64,000 bases of DNA from Persicitalea jodogahamensis (GCF_014651615.1 NZ_BMXF01000001.1:1645731-1709730); one strand, 5' to 3'. Shown: positions 33,293 to 42,977, numbered from the stretch's first letter. The notes: generated from the letters alone by a model not told the origin. Numbers and translations are program-made.

Positions 33293-35890
33293 TCACCCCT
33301 GCAACTCAGGCTTTCTTGTCTTGGGCTTCACCGAGGTGGTAACTACCTCCCGGTTTTGGAATTTGAAGAAGTCCCGGAAGCGTCGAATAGTGGCCATCAG
33401 GAAGCCGATGACCAGGACGAAAGTACCCAGCCACAGTACATTGATAAGTGGCTTCTCCAAAGCCTTCATCACGATGAAATCGCGCTGTTTAGTGTTTACC
33501 GCAAAAGTGAATTCGCCTGTCTGAGGGTTGATCTCGTTGAATTGGATACGTAATCCCAACTCGTTGTTGACCTGCGCCTTCCGTGCCACCGTGCGGTCGC
33601 GAATGACGAATGAGGGGTCGATTATGTACTCTTGATCGGTGTCCAGTACCCGGATGATAGCCTTCACCGCCGCGTCATTTTCGCCCAACTCGACGCCTTC
33701 CACCTGATCGGTGCGGACGACATTGTCGAGAATTGCGACGTAGTCATTGACAAAGAAAGTATCTTTCATCGCGATGGTAAATTCCTCCGTTGGGCTCCAT
33801 TTTCCTTCGTCCAGCGGATTCGTGACCATCGAAACATAGGTGTAAAGGTCTTTATTGTATTTGCGCTGGATGTCGGGGGAGGAGATCAACCCCATGCGCG
33901 GGTTGATTTGGGCCCGCGGGTAGAGCGTGAAAATCTTACCGGATGGTTCGCGATACTCAATTTCGTAATAGAAATTCTCGGGGTAGATTTCCAACGTGTC
34001 GCCTGTTTTGTAGTAGGTTTTGTCCTCAACAACAATGTCGCGCAAGGCTACTGCGTGAAAGTCGTTTTCGATGATTTCCACCCAGCCTTTGGGAATATAG
34101 CCGGGAACATAGCGAGGTTCTATGCGCACATCACGCCAGGTCAGCATGAACTTGCCCATCTGGGAAGGCTTGTTGAGCCAAAGCGTGACGTTCTCCTTGT
34201 TTTCCTTATTATCGTTTTTGGTGAATTCCTCCGAACGCGAAATCATCAGACCGGAGTTATTCAGCGATACCACCCGCGTGTAGCCCGAAGAAAAGAGGAT
34301 GCCGATCAGCATCAAAGCCACGCCGATGTGAGTCACGGCACCGCCCGAGAGCTTATAGTTTCCACCGATAATATTCAACAATATAGTACCGTTGGCTACT
34401 ATGGAAAAGACCGCGGCCGTCAGCAGTACGATGTAGGAAATCGTGCGGACTTCGCCCAAAGTGATGAACACTGCGCTAAGAATCAGACTGATGAGTAGGG
34501 GCGGGTAAAGCGTGTTCAACCGTCCTTCGCCTGTACGCTTCCACCAGAAGTACTGCCCGACGCCCGTCAGGATGGTAATCAGGGCAAAAAACCAGATTTG
34601 GAATTTGTTATAGTGCTCAATAGGATCGGTCGGTAAGGCCAGGTTCAGAATCTTGCCAAAACCTTCGGCGATAGCATTGTATACCGGAATGGACGTAGTT
34701 GCCAGAATCTGGAAACCAGATAAACACAGCAGTGTTGCACCGATGAAAATCCAGAATTCGGGTGAATAGGTGGAAACCTCTTTATCATCGGAGGGTAGTA
34801 GTTTCCAGCGGTAGATCAGCAGACCGACCGAAAGTACGACAAAGGTCATCAGGTAGATGAGTAGTTGTCCCGATAAGCCCAAGTCCGTAAACGAGTGAAC
34901 CGAAGCATTGCCCAAAACCCCGCTCCGCGTCATAAACGTCGAATAGAGAATCATCACGAACGTGGCAATTGCCAGGATAAACGAAGTTTTGAGGGCAGTG
35001 GCGTTTTTGCGGCCAATAATCATGACATGAATCGTCCCGACTAGTACCAGCCACGGCACAAACGAGGTGTTTTCGACCGGATCCCAGTTCCAGTAACCGC
35101 CAAAATTGAGTGTTTCATACGCCCAGTAGGCGCCCATCAGGATGCCCACACCCAGGATCATGGCCGAGAACAAAGCCCAGGGCAAAGCCGGACGGATCCA
35201 TTCCTTCACCTTTTTGGTCCAAAGTCCAGCCATAGCGAAGGAGAAAGGGATCAAAGTGGTAGCGAAACCCAAAAACAGGGTAGGAGGGTGGATCACCATC
35301 CAGTAGTTCTGCAGTAGCGGGTTAAGGCCGTTGCCGTCTTTGGGAATAAAGTCAGGATTAGTTTTCCAGACTGCAATATCAGGCAGCGCCTCGCGCAGTA
35401 ACAGGAAAGGTGTCGAGCCAATTTTTAAATCCAGACCGGGGATGACAACGCCCAGTATCATGGATGCCAAAAAAGCCTGAACCAGAGCAAAAATGGCCAT
35501 GACTGGCCCCTCCCAGGAGCGATTCGTGACGATCAGGACCAGGCCCAGCACTACATTCCAGAAAATCCAGAGCAGAAAACTACCTTCCTGATCCTGCCAG
35601 AAACTGGAAATGACGTACTCGGTGGGCAATGAAAGAGATGAGTTATCCCAAGCATAATGGTACTCAAAATAGTGATTGCCGATGATCCAGTACAGACAAA
35701 AAACTACCCCGGCCACCGCCGCTGCGTGGACGAAAAAAGCCGTCCGCGCGAAACGTTTCCAAACCGGAACGTCGTTCAGGCTGGTGGAGGAAACTACGGA
35801 CTTAAAATAAGCGAATGTCGCGACCAGAGCCGAGACAAAAGCTATAATCACTAACAAGCGACCCGCGTCGCCATAAATGGTATGAATCAT
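33293..35890 (-). CDS. ccmF: Cytochrome c heme lyase subunit CcmF
   Basis: The 865-residue membrane protein attaches heme from CcmE to apocytochromes. About 15 transmembrane helices are seen, with the tryptophan-rich heme-handling motif GGYWNWDPVENTSFVPWL near residue 280 and HPPTLFLGFATT before it. Residues about 550-815 form a large periplasmic region, and a last helix follows (LWLGTFVLVIGFLMATI). It is longer than E. coli CcmF (647), as is usual in Bacteroidota. It overlaps ccmE by four bases and ends the operon. No ccmH is adjacent. Confidence 0.96.
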   Translation of the reverse strand: MIHTIYGDAGRLLVIIAFVSALVATFAYFKSVVSSTSLNDVPVWKRFARTAFFVHAAAVAGVVFCLYWIIGNHYFEYHYAWDNSSLSLPTEYVISSFWQDQEGSFLLWIFWNVVLGLVLIVTNRSWEGPVMAIFALVQAFLASMILGVVIPGLDLKIGSTPFLLLREALPDIAVWKTNPDFIPKDGNGLNPLLQNYWMVIHPPTLFLGFATTLIPFSFAMAGLWTKKVKEWIRPALPWALFSAMILGVGILMGAYWAYETLNFGGYWNWDPVENTSFVPWLVLVGTIHVMIIGRKNATALKTSFILAIATFVMILYSTFMTRSGVLGNASVHSFTDLGLSGQLLIYLMTFVVLSVGLLIYRWKLLPSDDKEVSTYSPEFWIFIGATLLCLSGFQILATTSIPVYNAIAEGFGKILNLALPTDPIEHYNKFQIWFFALITILTGVGQYFWWKRTGEGRLNTLYPPLLISLILSAVFITLGEVRTISYIVLLTAAVFSIVANGTILLNIIGGNYKLSGGAVTHIGVALMLIGILFSSGYTRVVSLNNSGLMISRSEEFTKNDNKENKENVTLWLNKPSQMGKFMLTWRDVRIEPRYVPGYIPKGWVEIIENDFHAVALRDIVVEDKTYYKTGDTLEIYPENFYYEIEYREPSGKIFTLYPRAQINPRMGLISSPDIQRKYNKDLYTYVSMVTNPLDEGKWSPTEEFTIAMKDTFFVNDYVAILDNVVRTDQVEGVELGENDAAVKAIIRVLDTDQEYIIDPSFVIRDRTVARKAQVNNELGLRIQFNEINPQTGEFTFAVNTKQRDFIVMKALEKPLINVLWLGTFVLVIGFLMATIRRFRDFFKFQNREVVTTSVKPKTRKPELQG

Positions 35891-36321
35891 AATTGGGCGG
35901 CTTGATATTCAGTCGTTTCCAGCTTATCGTTATTGTACTTTGAAGGGCATTTTAACAGGATTTTCTCTGCTTCGAAGTGATCTTTTTCCATCTTGCCGAT
36001 AACTACCACCTGCTCGGATTTGTCAAAATCCTGTGGTTTGGGGCTACGATACACTACCTTCTGCTCCCGGCCATCGTTATCCAGCAACGTAAACATGAAG
36101 TAGTTGGGATCAACCTCCGGCTGATAGGCCATTTCCTGAATTTCGCCCGCAGCGTCTTTCTTGAGCACTCCCACCACGTGGATGCTGCCATCATTGCCAT
36201 TCATAGCCAACTGCTCGGCTTGTGTGAAATTAACGTACGTGCTGGCATCTCCTGCCGTAGATACAATGATAGCAATCGCCACTGCGATAATACCGATTCC
36301 GAAGATATGAGACTTTTTCAT
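35887..36321 (-). CDS. ccmE: Heme chaperone CcmE, CXXXY type
   Basis: This 144-residue protein has one N-terminal anchor (about 6-21) and an OB-fold domain in the periplasm. It binds heme covalently and passes it to CcmF. The binding motif is Cys125-Pro-Ser-Lys-Tyr129 (CPSKY), in place of the HxxxY of E. coli; CXXXY CcmE proteins are known from some bacteria and archaea. The gene overlaps ccmF and follows ccmD by five bases, indicating tight co-transcription. Confidence 0.92.
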   Translation of the reverse strand: MKKSHIFGIGIIAVAIAIIVSTAGDASTYVNFTQAEQLAMNGNDGSIHVVGVLKKDAAGEIQEMAYQPEVDPNYFMFTLLDNDGREQKVVYRSPKPQDFDKSEQVVVIGKMEKDHFEAEKILLKCPSKYNNDKLETTEYQAAQL

Positions 36322-36326
36322 AGCAA

Positions 36327-36569
36327 TTATTTGATATTGAGTTCTTTTTCTACTTTGGTCAGTTTATTATCCAAACGAATGAGGTAGACAATTATTCCGG
36401 CAAAGATAAGCGCAATCACGCCCACAACCACCCAAATTTTCCCATCATTGCGCATCTGGTCGGCCATCGCCACCTCAGAGTTAACGCCTGACTGGGCAAA
36501 GAGGTTTATGGAAATCAAGGCAAAAGCCAGAATGAAAAAAGACAGACGTTTCATAAATTTAATATTCAT
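36327..36569 (-). CDS. ccmD: CcmD-family small membrane protein
   Basis: The 80-residue protein has an N-terminal hydrophobic stretch that may be a signal peptide (about 8-26, ending LFAQ) and one transmembrane helix at about 45-64 followed by a charged helix (DNKLTKVEKELNIK). CcmD holds CcmE with CcmC. I keep the ATG at 36569 because it overlaps the ccmC stop by one base (TAATG), implying coupling; the ATG at 36554 (MKRLSFF) is an alternative. Identification rests mostly on position and size. Confidence 0.78.
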   Translation of the reverse strand: MNIKFMKRLSFFILAFALISINLFAQSGVNSEVAMADQMRNDGKIWVVVGVIALIFAGIIVYLIRLDNKLTKVEKELNIK

Positions 36570-37291
36570 TAATCATTAACTGCGCGGGCGGCTCCATGAT
36601 GATTTACAGACAATTCCGCCACACGTTCCTCTTGAACTCTCTTGATGACATTTAACCGGTAACGGATACTCGTAATCCAGGTTCCGAGCAGAATCCAGCC
36701 AATGCAGGCCGGGTAAAAGACCATTCTTAAATTATTATCTATATCCAGTGAGCTGAAAGTCGCGTTGCCTCCATTGCCAGGGTGCAGTGAGTCGGTTAGT
36801 CGGGGTAAGACGTAGATCAACGGAATGAACACGAAGAAGGCAAAGATATTATAAACTGCCGAGATGCGGGCGCGGCGTTGCTCGTCTTCAAAGGAACTCC
36901 GCAATAAAAGGTAGGCAAAATAAATCAACATCCCCACCGCGGCACCATTCAGTTTGGGGTCGTTGGGCCAAAAATCCCCCCACGTATAATTTGCCCATAA
37001 GGAGCCCGACAAACATCCAAGGATTCCGAATAGGATGCCCGCTTTGGCAAAGGCAGCTGATTTGTCGTCATCAACTGTGTTGCTGGAGCGCAGATACCGA
37101 ATCGCGAACACCATTGACACCAACAATAACGTAATCATGGTAGGCCACATCGCGACATGAAAGTATAAGTTTCGTATCGTCTCGTTCAAAATCGGCTGCC
37201 GGGGCACCGTCCCGAGCAATCCCTGAAAAATGACGTAGTAAAGGATTATGACCGTCAGTATTTTCCACCAGGCTTTTTTCATAAAAAACAT
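36569..37291 (-). CDS. ccmC: Heme exporter/handling protein CcmC (CcsA-like)
   Basis: This 240-residue protein has six transmembrane helices and loads heme onto CcmE. The tryptophan-rich loop reads WANYTWGDFWPNDPKLNGA at about residues 99-117, corresponding to the WGxWWxWDxRL motif in a modified form. A conserved His is in RNLYFHVAMW near residue 45. The start is the ATG at 37291; ATG 37282 is possible. ccmB lies 29 bases upstream. Confidence 0.93.
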   Translation of the reverse strand: MFFMKKAWWKILTVIILYYVIFQGLLGTVPRQPILNETIRNLYFHVAMWPTMITLLLVSMVFAIRYLRSSNTVDDDKSAAFAKAGILFGILGCLSGSLWANYTWGDFWPNDPKLNGAAVGMLIYFAYLLLRSSFEDEQRRARISAVYNIFAFFVFIPLIYVLPRLTDSLHPGNGGNATFSSLDIDNNLRMVFYPACIGWILLGTWITSIRYRLNVIKRVQEERVAELSVNHHGAARAVND

Positions 37292-37320
37292 TTAGTGAAT
37301 GTCGTTATTCCAGATTGAGT

Positions 37321-37983
37321 TTAACTTCTCCACAAATAAGGAAACAATAAATACGAAAGTGCTATAACGATAAGATCGATGGCCAGGAGCGTGGATATTT
37401 CGTCAAGGCTAACGCTCCTGTCCAAACCGTCAAGCGCGTTTTTTGCTAATCGAATGTTCATTAACAACATCGGCAGGATCATTGGAAAACTCAATACGGC
37501 CATCAGCATACTACTGTTTTCCGCTTTTGAAGCAATCCCAGCTACCAGGGTAAGCACTGAGGCGAATCCTATTGAGCCAAGCGCAATTCCTGCAATGTAT
37601 AACGTCAAATCAGCAACCGGATTTCCCATTACAAACACGTAAAATCCAAAACCGATTCCCGCCAACACCAGCATCAGCAAACTGTTGTAAATTATTTTGG
37701 AAATAATGACCGCCTGTGGATTTGCCAGCGTGTAGTAGTATAGCAAGCGGCTATGCCGCTCTTGTATGAAACTCTTGGCAATGGCGTTCACGGCAGTAAA
37801 AAGCAGAATAATCCAAAATACCGTGTTCCATACGATTGGTGTCAGTTCATTGCGCTTCAAGTTGAAACTCAGGTAACAGACAAAGACCGTACTCACTACG
37901 TAGAGCAGCATTCCGCTCAAAGCGTAACGCTGCCGCCATTCGAGGGTTATCTCTTTCCAGATGAGGGTTCTTAATTCGTGCAT
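37321..37983 (-). CDS. ccmB: Heme exporter membrane subunit CcmB
   Basis: The 220-residue protein has six transmembrane helices and begins MHELRTLIWKEITLEWRQRYA, typical of CcmB. CcmB forms an ABC-type complex with CcmA that helps release holo-CcmE. No ccmA is in the window; in Bacteroidota it can lie elsewhere. It is the first gene of the operon and diverges from feoA, with 117 bases between starts, so both promoters share that gap. Confidence 0.92.
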   Translation of the reverse strand: MHELRTLIWKEITLEWRQRYALSGMLLYVVSTVFVCYLSFNLKRNELTPIVWNTVFWIILLFTAVNAIAKSFIQERHSRLLYYYTLANPQAVIISKIIYNSLLMLVLAGIGFGFYVFVMGNPVADLTLYIAGIALGSIGFASVLTLVAGIASKAENSSMLMAVLSFPMILPMLLMNIRLAKNALDGLDRSVSLDEISTLLAIDLIVIALSYLLFPYLWRS

Positions 37984-38072
37984 CTGCCCGCAAAACTACG
38001 GCATAAACTCCTGCCAAATAAAAAACATGATAAAAATCATTTGCGAATATCGCGGCTGTACCCTTTCTTTGT

Positions 38073-38089
38073 ATTTAATTATATTAAAT
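38073..38089. promoter_or_regulatory. Perfect palindrome in front of feoA, candidate operator
   Basis: ATTTAAT, TAT, ATTAAAT form a perfect 7-3-7 dyad ending 11 bases before the feoA start. Its place and AT-rich half-sites are consistent with an iron-responsive regulator of the DtxR or Fur type, but no regulator binding is shown by the sequence alone. Confidence 0.5.
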
Positions 38090-38100
38090 CTAAATAAGCT

Positions 38101-38331
38101 ATGCTACTGACCCGAAACGTCGCCGATCTTAAAAAGGGAGAAAGAGCCGTCATCAAGTCGTTCAGTGACCGTGATATGTCTTTGAAACTGCTTGAAATGG
38201 GCTGCCTGCCTGGTTGCGAAGTGAGGTTGGATGCCATAGCTCCTTTCGGAGATCCGATTTGTGTGCGTGTAGGCGGCTGCTACTGTCTTTCGCTGCGCCG
38301 CAACGAAGCCGCCAGTATTGTGGTTGAGTAA
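38101..38331 (+). CDS. feoA: Ferrous iron transport protein FeoA
   Basis: This 76-residue SH3-like protein is the cytoplasmic partner of FeoB. LKKGERAVIKSFSDRDMSLKLLEMGCLPGCEVRL is typical in its spacing: the LxxGxxA opening and the L(L/M)xMG(C/I)xPG turn. The end RVGGCYCLSLRRNEAASIVVE is also characteristic. It starts 37 bases before feoB and shares its transcript, likely controlled by the palindrome at 38073-38089. Confidence 0.95.
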   Translation: MLLTRNVADLKKGERAVIKSFSDRDMSLKLLEMGCLPGCEVRLDAIAPFGDPICVRVGGCYCLSLRRNEAASIVVE

Positions 38332-38367
38332 ATATGATTTCCTGCATTTATTTGGTGACGACTTGAA

Positions 38368-40524
38368 TTGAAACCCGCTCCCCGTAAAATTGCCCTCATC
38401 GGCAACCCCAACTCTGGTAAATCCACGTTATTTAATCAATTGACGGGGCTGCGCCAAAAAACCGGCAACTTCCCCGGTGTCACAGTCGAGAAGAAATCCG
38501 GAACGCTCCGTCTGCCTTTTCCTGCCCATTCCTCTGCTTCTGACGAAACTCTGGTTGTCGCCGAGGCGATATTGATCGACCTTCCGGGGATTTACAGTAT
38601 TTATCCCAAGTCGCGGGACGAACAGGTGGCGATGGACATCCTGGCCAACCCGCAGCATCCCGATCACCCTGACGCGGTGGTAGTGGTGGCCGATGCCTCC
38701 AATCTGCAACGGAACCTGTTGCTATTCACCCAAATCGCTGATTTGGGCTTACCTACCGTACTGGCCCTCAATATGCTGGATGTGGCCGAAAGCATGAAGC
38801 TGAAAGTCAATGCCGTACAGCTGGCCATGCAATTGCAGGTTCCGGTGATAAAAATCAATGCCCGCAGCGGTGATGGCGTTGACCTACTACGCGAGGCAAT
38901 CCAGCGCGTTGCGGTCACCGAAAGGCTTGTTCCTGCTTATTTTCTGGATCCCGCTGAAAAGCAGCCGGAAATAATAGAGGAAGTCAAAACGCGCTACCAG
39001 CTTGAAAACAATTATCTGGCGCTTCAGTACCTGTGCCAACACGATTCCTTCACCTTTCTGAATCAAGGTCAGCGTGAGCAACTGGATGGGTTAATTACTA
39101 AATACGCATTCGATAAAACTGACTTTCTGGCCAACGAAACGATTACCCGTTACGAAAGACTACGGCCTTTGGTGCAGAAAACAGTCACTTCCCAGGGCGA
39201 CAGCGAGCAACCCGCCTGGACGCGGCGACTCGACAAAATTCTGCTTCATCCCGTATGGGGATACGTGGCTTTTCTAATGGTACTTCTGGTGATATTTCAG
39301 GCAGTCTTCGCCTGGGCCGAATATCCCATGGACTGGATCGATCAAGCCACGGCGAATGCTATTCAGTGGACGAAGACTACACTACCGCAAGGTGTCCTGA
39401 ACGATCTGCTGACCGACGGCCTCATGGCGGGCATCGGGGGAGTCATTATTTTCATTCCCCAGATTGCCTTTCTTTTCGGCTTAGTGGGATTGCTGGAAGA
39501 ATCGGGCTACATGGCTCGGGTAATGGTGATTATGGATAAACTGATGCGAAAATTCGGCCTGAACGGTCGGAGTGTGGTACCGCTGATTTCAGGTGTGGCC
39601 TGCGCGGTTCCTGCCATCATGACTACCCGCAGCATTAACAATCCTTACGAGCGGTTGCTCACGATTCTGGTTACGCCGCTCATGAGCTGCTCAGCCCGGC
39701 TGCCAATTTACACCATCCTGATCGCGCTGGTCGTGCCGGACGATACGGTTTTGGGCATTCTGAATCTGCAGGGATTGGTTTTGCTGGGGTTGTATTTGCT
39801 GGGATTAATCGGTGCATTAGGGTCGGCCTGGCTGTTTTCAATCTTTGTCCCACGCCGCGAGCCTAGTTATTTTATCCTGGAAATGCCTACCTACAAGTGG
39901 CCCCGCTGGAGCCACCTCGGTATCACGATGTACGATAGTGTAAAGTCGTTTGTGCTTGAGGCAGGTAAGATCATTGTTGCCATTTCGATCGTCCTGTGGG
40001 TGTTGGCCAGCTATGGTCCCGGCGACAGTATGGAACAGGCAGAAGCGCAGACGATGAAAGAAATGTCCGATGCACCGGAGCAAGTACGTGAGGCCGCCGT
40101 GGCCTCGGCCCAGCTGGAAACATCCTATGCCGGGCGATTCGGCAAGTTCATCGAACCCGCTATTGCGCCCTTGGGATACGACTGGAAAATTGGAATTGCG
40201 CTCATTACATCTTTTGCCGCGCGAGAGGTGTTCGTAGGCACGATGTCGACCATCTATAGTATTGGCGGAGAAGCAAGTGAGGATGCTGTGACGATCCGGC
40301 AGCGACTGGAAAAAGAAAGAAACCCCCAAACGGGCGGCCCTATGTACACCCCGGCGGTTTCATTTTCGTTGCTGATGTTCTACGTATTCGCCATGATGTG
40401 CATGAGCACGCTGGCGATTGTCTATCGCGAAACCCATGGCTGGAAATGGCCGATGGTACAACTCGTTTACACGATGGTACTGGCTTACGTGTCTGCCTGG
40501 GCCACTTTTCAACTGTTGAGTTGA
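38368..40524 (+). CDS. feoB: Ferrous iron transporter FeoB
   Basis: The 718-residue protein imports Fe2+ across the inner membrane. An N-terminal G domain carries the P-loop GNPNSGKS (residues 12-19), G3 DLPGIYS and G4 NMLD. Two Gate domains with about ten helices follow from about residue 290; VACAVPAIMTTR and SCSARLPIYTILIAL are the two conserved pore motifs with Cys. The start is a TTG at 38368, as no ATG fits before KIALIGNPN. It follows feoA by 37 bases. No feoC is seen. Confidence 0.97.
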   Translation: MKPAPRKIALIGNPNSGKSTLFNQLTGLRQKTGNFPGVTVEKKSGTLRLPFPAHSSASDETLVVAEAILIDLPGIYSIYPKSRDEQVAMDILANPQHPDHPDAVVVVADASNLQRNLLLFTQIADLGLPTVLALNMLDVAESMKLKVNAVQLAMQLQVPVIKINARSGDGVDLLREAIQRVAVTERLVPAYFLDPAEKQPEIIEEVKTRYQLENNYLALQYLCQHDSFTFLNQGQREQLDGLITKYAFDKTDFLANETITRYERLRPLVQKTVTSQGDSEQPAWTRRLDKILLHPVWGYVAFLMVLLVIFQAVFAWAEYPMDWIDQATANAIQWTKTTLPQGVLNDLLTDGLMAGIGGVIIFIPQIAFLFGLVGLLEESGYMARVMVIMDKLMRKFGLNGRSVVPLISGVACAVPAIMTTRSINNPYERLLTILVTPLMSCSARLPIYTILIALVVPDDTVLGILNLQGLVLLGLYLLGLIGALGSAWLFSIFVPRREPSYFILEMPTYKWPRWSHLGITMYDSVKSFVLEAGKIIVAISIVLWVLASYGPGDSMEQAEAQTMKEMSDAPEQVREAAVASAQLETSYAGRFGKFIEPAIAPLGYDWKIGIALITSFAAREVFVGTMSTIYSIGGEASEDAVTIRQRLEKERNPQTGGPMYTPAVSFSLLMFYVFAMMCMSTLAIVYRETHGWKWPMVQLVYTMVLAYVSAWATFQLLS

Positions 40525-40526
40525 TC

Positions 40527-40694
40527 CTACCAGAGGACGCCTTTGTCAATCAAAGGAAAGATAAAGCGGAAGATAATGTAGGCAAAAATGAGGACGGCAA
40601 GTCCGCCTACTACAAATGCCTGGTCGAGGGAGAACTTGTGGTCTTTTTTTTCGGAGTTTAGTCCGCTCCAGTTACGGGAAATGGTCTGCTTCAT
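40527..40694 (-). CDS. Small single-pass membrane protein next to feoB
   Basis: From the ATG at 40694 (MKQTISRNWSGL) this is 55 residues with one transmembrane helix at about 27-47 (VVGGLAVLIFAYIIFRFIFP) and a short tail (LIDKGVLW). It is convergent with feoB, two bases from its stop. I recognise no family. The gene looks intact (ATG, hydrophobic helix, positive-inside character), but a spurious frame cannot be excluded. Confidence 0.5.
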   Translation of the reverse strand: MKQTISRNWSGLNSEKKDHKFSLDQAFVVGGLAVLIFAYIIFRFIFPLIDKGVLW

Positions 40695-40847
40695 GGTGGT
40701 GGTTCCTGTTATGACGAGTGGATGGGTATTGCTACCTGTTTTCGAATCTACGTAAACAAGACCATTCCAGTTGCAAAATGGTTGGAAACAGAACCAAAAA
40801 TTCCCCAATACTTATCGAACGGTCGTTTCACCTGAGGATTTCCCCGA

Positions 40848-42329
40848 TTACCAGCCCATATTTTCCACAATATCCGAAGCAATCATAGCAGTTTTGGTAC
40901 GGGCTTTGGCGGCCCGGTCGCCGGCAATGCCGTGCTGATACACGCCCAATCGTGCGGCGTCCTGAGGGGAGTATTTCTGAGCGAGCAGAGAAGTAAGAAT
41001 GCCCGTGAGGACATCACCTGCGCCGCCCGTAGCCATGCCGGCATTACCTGTCGCATTAAAGTGTACAGTGCCATCAGGGAATATTACAGAAGTATGGGCA
41101 CCTTTCAAAACAACGATCAGTTTGTGTTCCCCGGCAAAACTCCGGGCCAGTTCCAGCCGGGCGTAGTCGTCCTTACTCTTCCCGGCAAGCCGCTCGAATT
41201 CCTTGGGGTGTGGCGTGATGATAGTGTGTTCGGGTAGTTTTTTGAGTAAGTCAGGATTTTCAGAAAGCAGGTTAAGCGCGTCGGCATCCCAGACCATGGG
41301 TACTTTGGCTTCCCCGATCAGGTTCTCCAGCATTTGCAGTGTCTGGGGCTCTTTACCCAATCCCGGTCCGACGCCAATCGCTGAGTAGGCGTTTAAGTCG
41401 GGCAAAGTCGTCAGCATCTTCTCGTGGATATCTACCGAGCACATTGCCTCAGGAAGAGCGATTTGAATGATTTCGTAGCCGCAGCCCGCCACGTGTAACG
41501 TCAGCAACCCTACACCCGACCTCAGGCAGGCTCCGCCGCAAAGCTGAGCCGCACCCATTTTGCCAAAGCTCCCTGCCAACAGCAGCGCATGGCCAAAAGT
41601 ACCCTTGTGCGAAAATTTTTCCCGGTCGCGGATTAGTTTCCTGGCGCTTCTTTTGTCCGTAAAAAAATAGGGTGTCTTCGTTTTCTCAATATACGTCTCG
41701 TTCAAACCAATGTCCACGACCAGCCAGTCGCCCGCAAAAGGCCCGTTTTGCGGAATCATGAAGGCTAGCTTAGGGAGCTGAAAGCTTACCGTATAATCAG
41801 GCCGTACGATGGCATCGTCGTCACCATTGACCTTATCCATATACAAACCGCTGGCGATGTCTACCGAAATGACCCGCGCCGGGCTCTCATTCATCGTTTC
41901 GATTGTGGCCGCCAGCAAACCCTCCGCCGGACGCGTAAGTCCCGAACCCAAGAGGGCGTCGATCAGGATTTCTTCACCCGTTAGCTTAGGAAGATCTTTT
42001 TCTTCCTTTATGTAATGGACCGTTAGGTGTTCTTGCAGCCGTTGCAGGTTCTTAGAAAAATCGTCAGAAGATTTCTCCGTGTAATCCACTACGTACACTG
42101 TTACGCCGTAGCCCTTGGCCGAAAGTATTCGGGCAATCGCCAGGCCATCACCGCCATTGTTACCTTTACCACAGAAGAATACGAGCGGTCGACGGTTGTC
42201 AAAACGGGCACAGAGCCAGCGCACAAAAGCGCGAGACGCCCGCTCCATCAGATCGAGCGAACTAATGGGTTCATTTTGAATGGTGTGCGCGTCCAGGTTC
42301 CGGATTTGGGAAGCGTTGAGTATATTCAT
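40848..42329 (-). CDS. nnrDE: Bifunctional NAD(P)H-hydrate epimerase/dehydratase
   Basis: This 493-residue repair enzyme has an N-terminal epimerase domain (about 1-215; [18 protein letters not shown]) and a C-terminal ADP/ATP-dependent dehydratase (about 225-490; [20 protein letters not shown], with catalytic Asp). Together they convert damaged S- and R-NAD(P)HX back to NAD(P)[17 protein letters not shown] follows the usual epimerase pattern. It is cytoplasmic and monocistronic, and is divergent from rplS with 143 bases between starts. Confidence 0.97.
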   Translation of the reverse strand: MNILNASQIRNLDAHTIQNEPISSLDLMERASRAFVRWLCARFDNRRPLVFFCGKGNNGGDGLAIARILSAKGYGVTVYVVDYTEKSSDDFSKNLQRLQEHLTVHYIKEEKDLPKLTGEEILIDALLGSGLTRPAEGLLAATIETMNESPARVISVDIASGLYMDKVNGDDDAIVRPDYTVSFQLPKLAFMIPQNGPFAGDWLVVDIGLNETYIEKTKTPYFFTDKRSARKLIRDREKFSHKGTFGHALLLAGSFGKMGAAQLCGGACLRSGVGLLTLHVAGCGYEIIQIALPEAMCSVDIHEKMLTTLPDLNAYSAIGVGPGLGKEPQTLQMLENLIGEAKVPMVWDADALNLLSENPDLLKKLPEHTIITPHPKEFERLAGKSKDDYARLELARSFAGEHKLIVVLKGAHTSVIFPDGTVHFNATGNAGMATGGAGDVLTGILTSLLAQKYSPQDAARLGVYQHGIAGDRAAKARTKTAMIASDIVENMGW

Positions 42330-42349
42330 CTGGTAAATCTAGCAAAACC

Positions 42350-42380
42350 TTTCATATCACAAAAAATAGGTCTATTTTTG
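42350..42380 (+). promoter_or_regulatory. Predicted rplS promoter
   Basis: TTTC (42350-42353) and TATTTTTG (42373-42380) are 19 bases apart, matching the Bacteroidota -33/-7 pattern with one mismatch. The rplS start lies 92 bases downstream of the -7 box. Confidence 0.5.
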
Positions 42381-42472
42381 CACTCGTTTTTCGCGGGGCT
42401 GTTTTGAATGAAGGGGCGTCACCCCGTCCGCTGGGAACAGTTCTTTACCTAATTTATTTTTCAAAAATCGTC

Positions 42473-42835
42473 ATGAGCGAACTGATTAAACTCGTTGAGG
42501 CTACGAATGAAAACCGTAAGTCTGAGTATCCCGATTTCAAATCGGGCGACACCATTGTGGTACACGTAAAAATCCGCGAAGGCGGCAAAGAGCGTCTCCA
42601 ATTGTACCAAGGAACCGTGATGCAGCGCCGCAATCCCAACAGTGCCGGTGAAACATTCACAGTCCGTAAGATATCCAACGGCATCGCCGTCGAACGTATT
42701 TTCCCGATTTTGTCCCCCAGCATTGCCAAAATCGAACTTCTCCGTCGTGGTAAAGTCCGCCGCGCCCGCCTGTTCTATCTGCGCGGCCGTCAGGGTAAAG
42801 CTGCCCGGATTAAAGAGCTTAAAACTTCAAAGTAG
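42473..42835 (+). CDS. rplS: 50S ribosomal protein L19
   Basis: The 120-residue protein from the ATG at 42473 ([12 protein letters not shown]) is L19, at the 30S-50S interface. [29 protein letters not shown] and [20 protein letters not shown] are diagnostic. The open frame extends 23 codons upstream, but conservation starts at this ATG. It is a single gene with its own predicted promoter and a strong terminator at 42857-42889. Confidence 0.97.
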   Translation: MSELIKLVEATNENRKSEYPDFKSGDTIVVHVKIREGGKERLQLYQGTVMQRRNPNSAGETFTVRKISNGIAVERIFPILSPSIAKIELLRRGKVRRARLFYLRGRQGKAARIKELKTSK

Positions 42836-42856
42836 TTTTTGAGCTTTGATATCAGC

Positions 42857-42889
42857 AGCCCCGCCGGAATTTTTCCAGCGGGGCTTTTT
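42857..42889 (+). terminator. Rho-independent terminator of rplS
   Basis: AGCCCCGC (42857-42864) pairs with GCGGGGCT (42878-42885), with an inner GGAA/TTCC pairing, followed by TTTTT. Confidence 0.93.
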
Positions 42890-42977
42890 GTTTAAATTGC
42901 CAAGGCAAAAAACTCCAAAAACAGAGAACCGCTGAGTACGTTGTTTGTAGTCTTACGCGTTCATAAACTCACAGATT

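Noticed and set aside
33632-34498. 288-residue open frame opposite ccmF
   Set aside because: Antisense to a well-conserved gene, with no recognisable domain.
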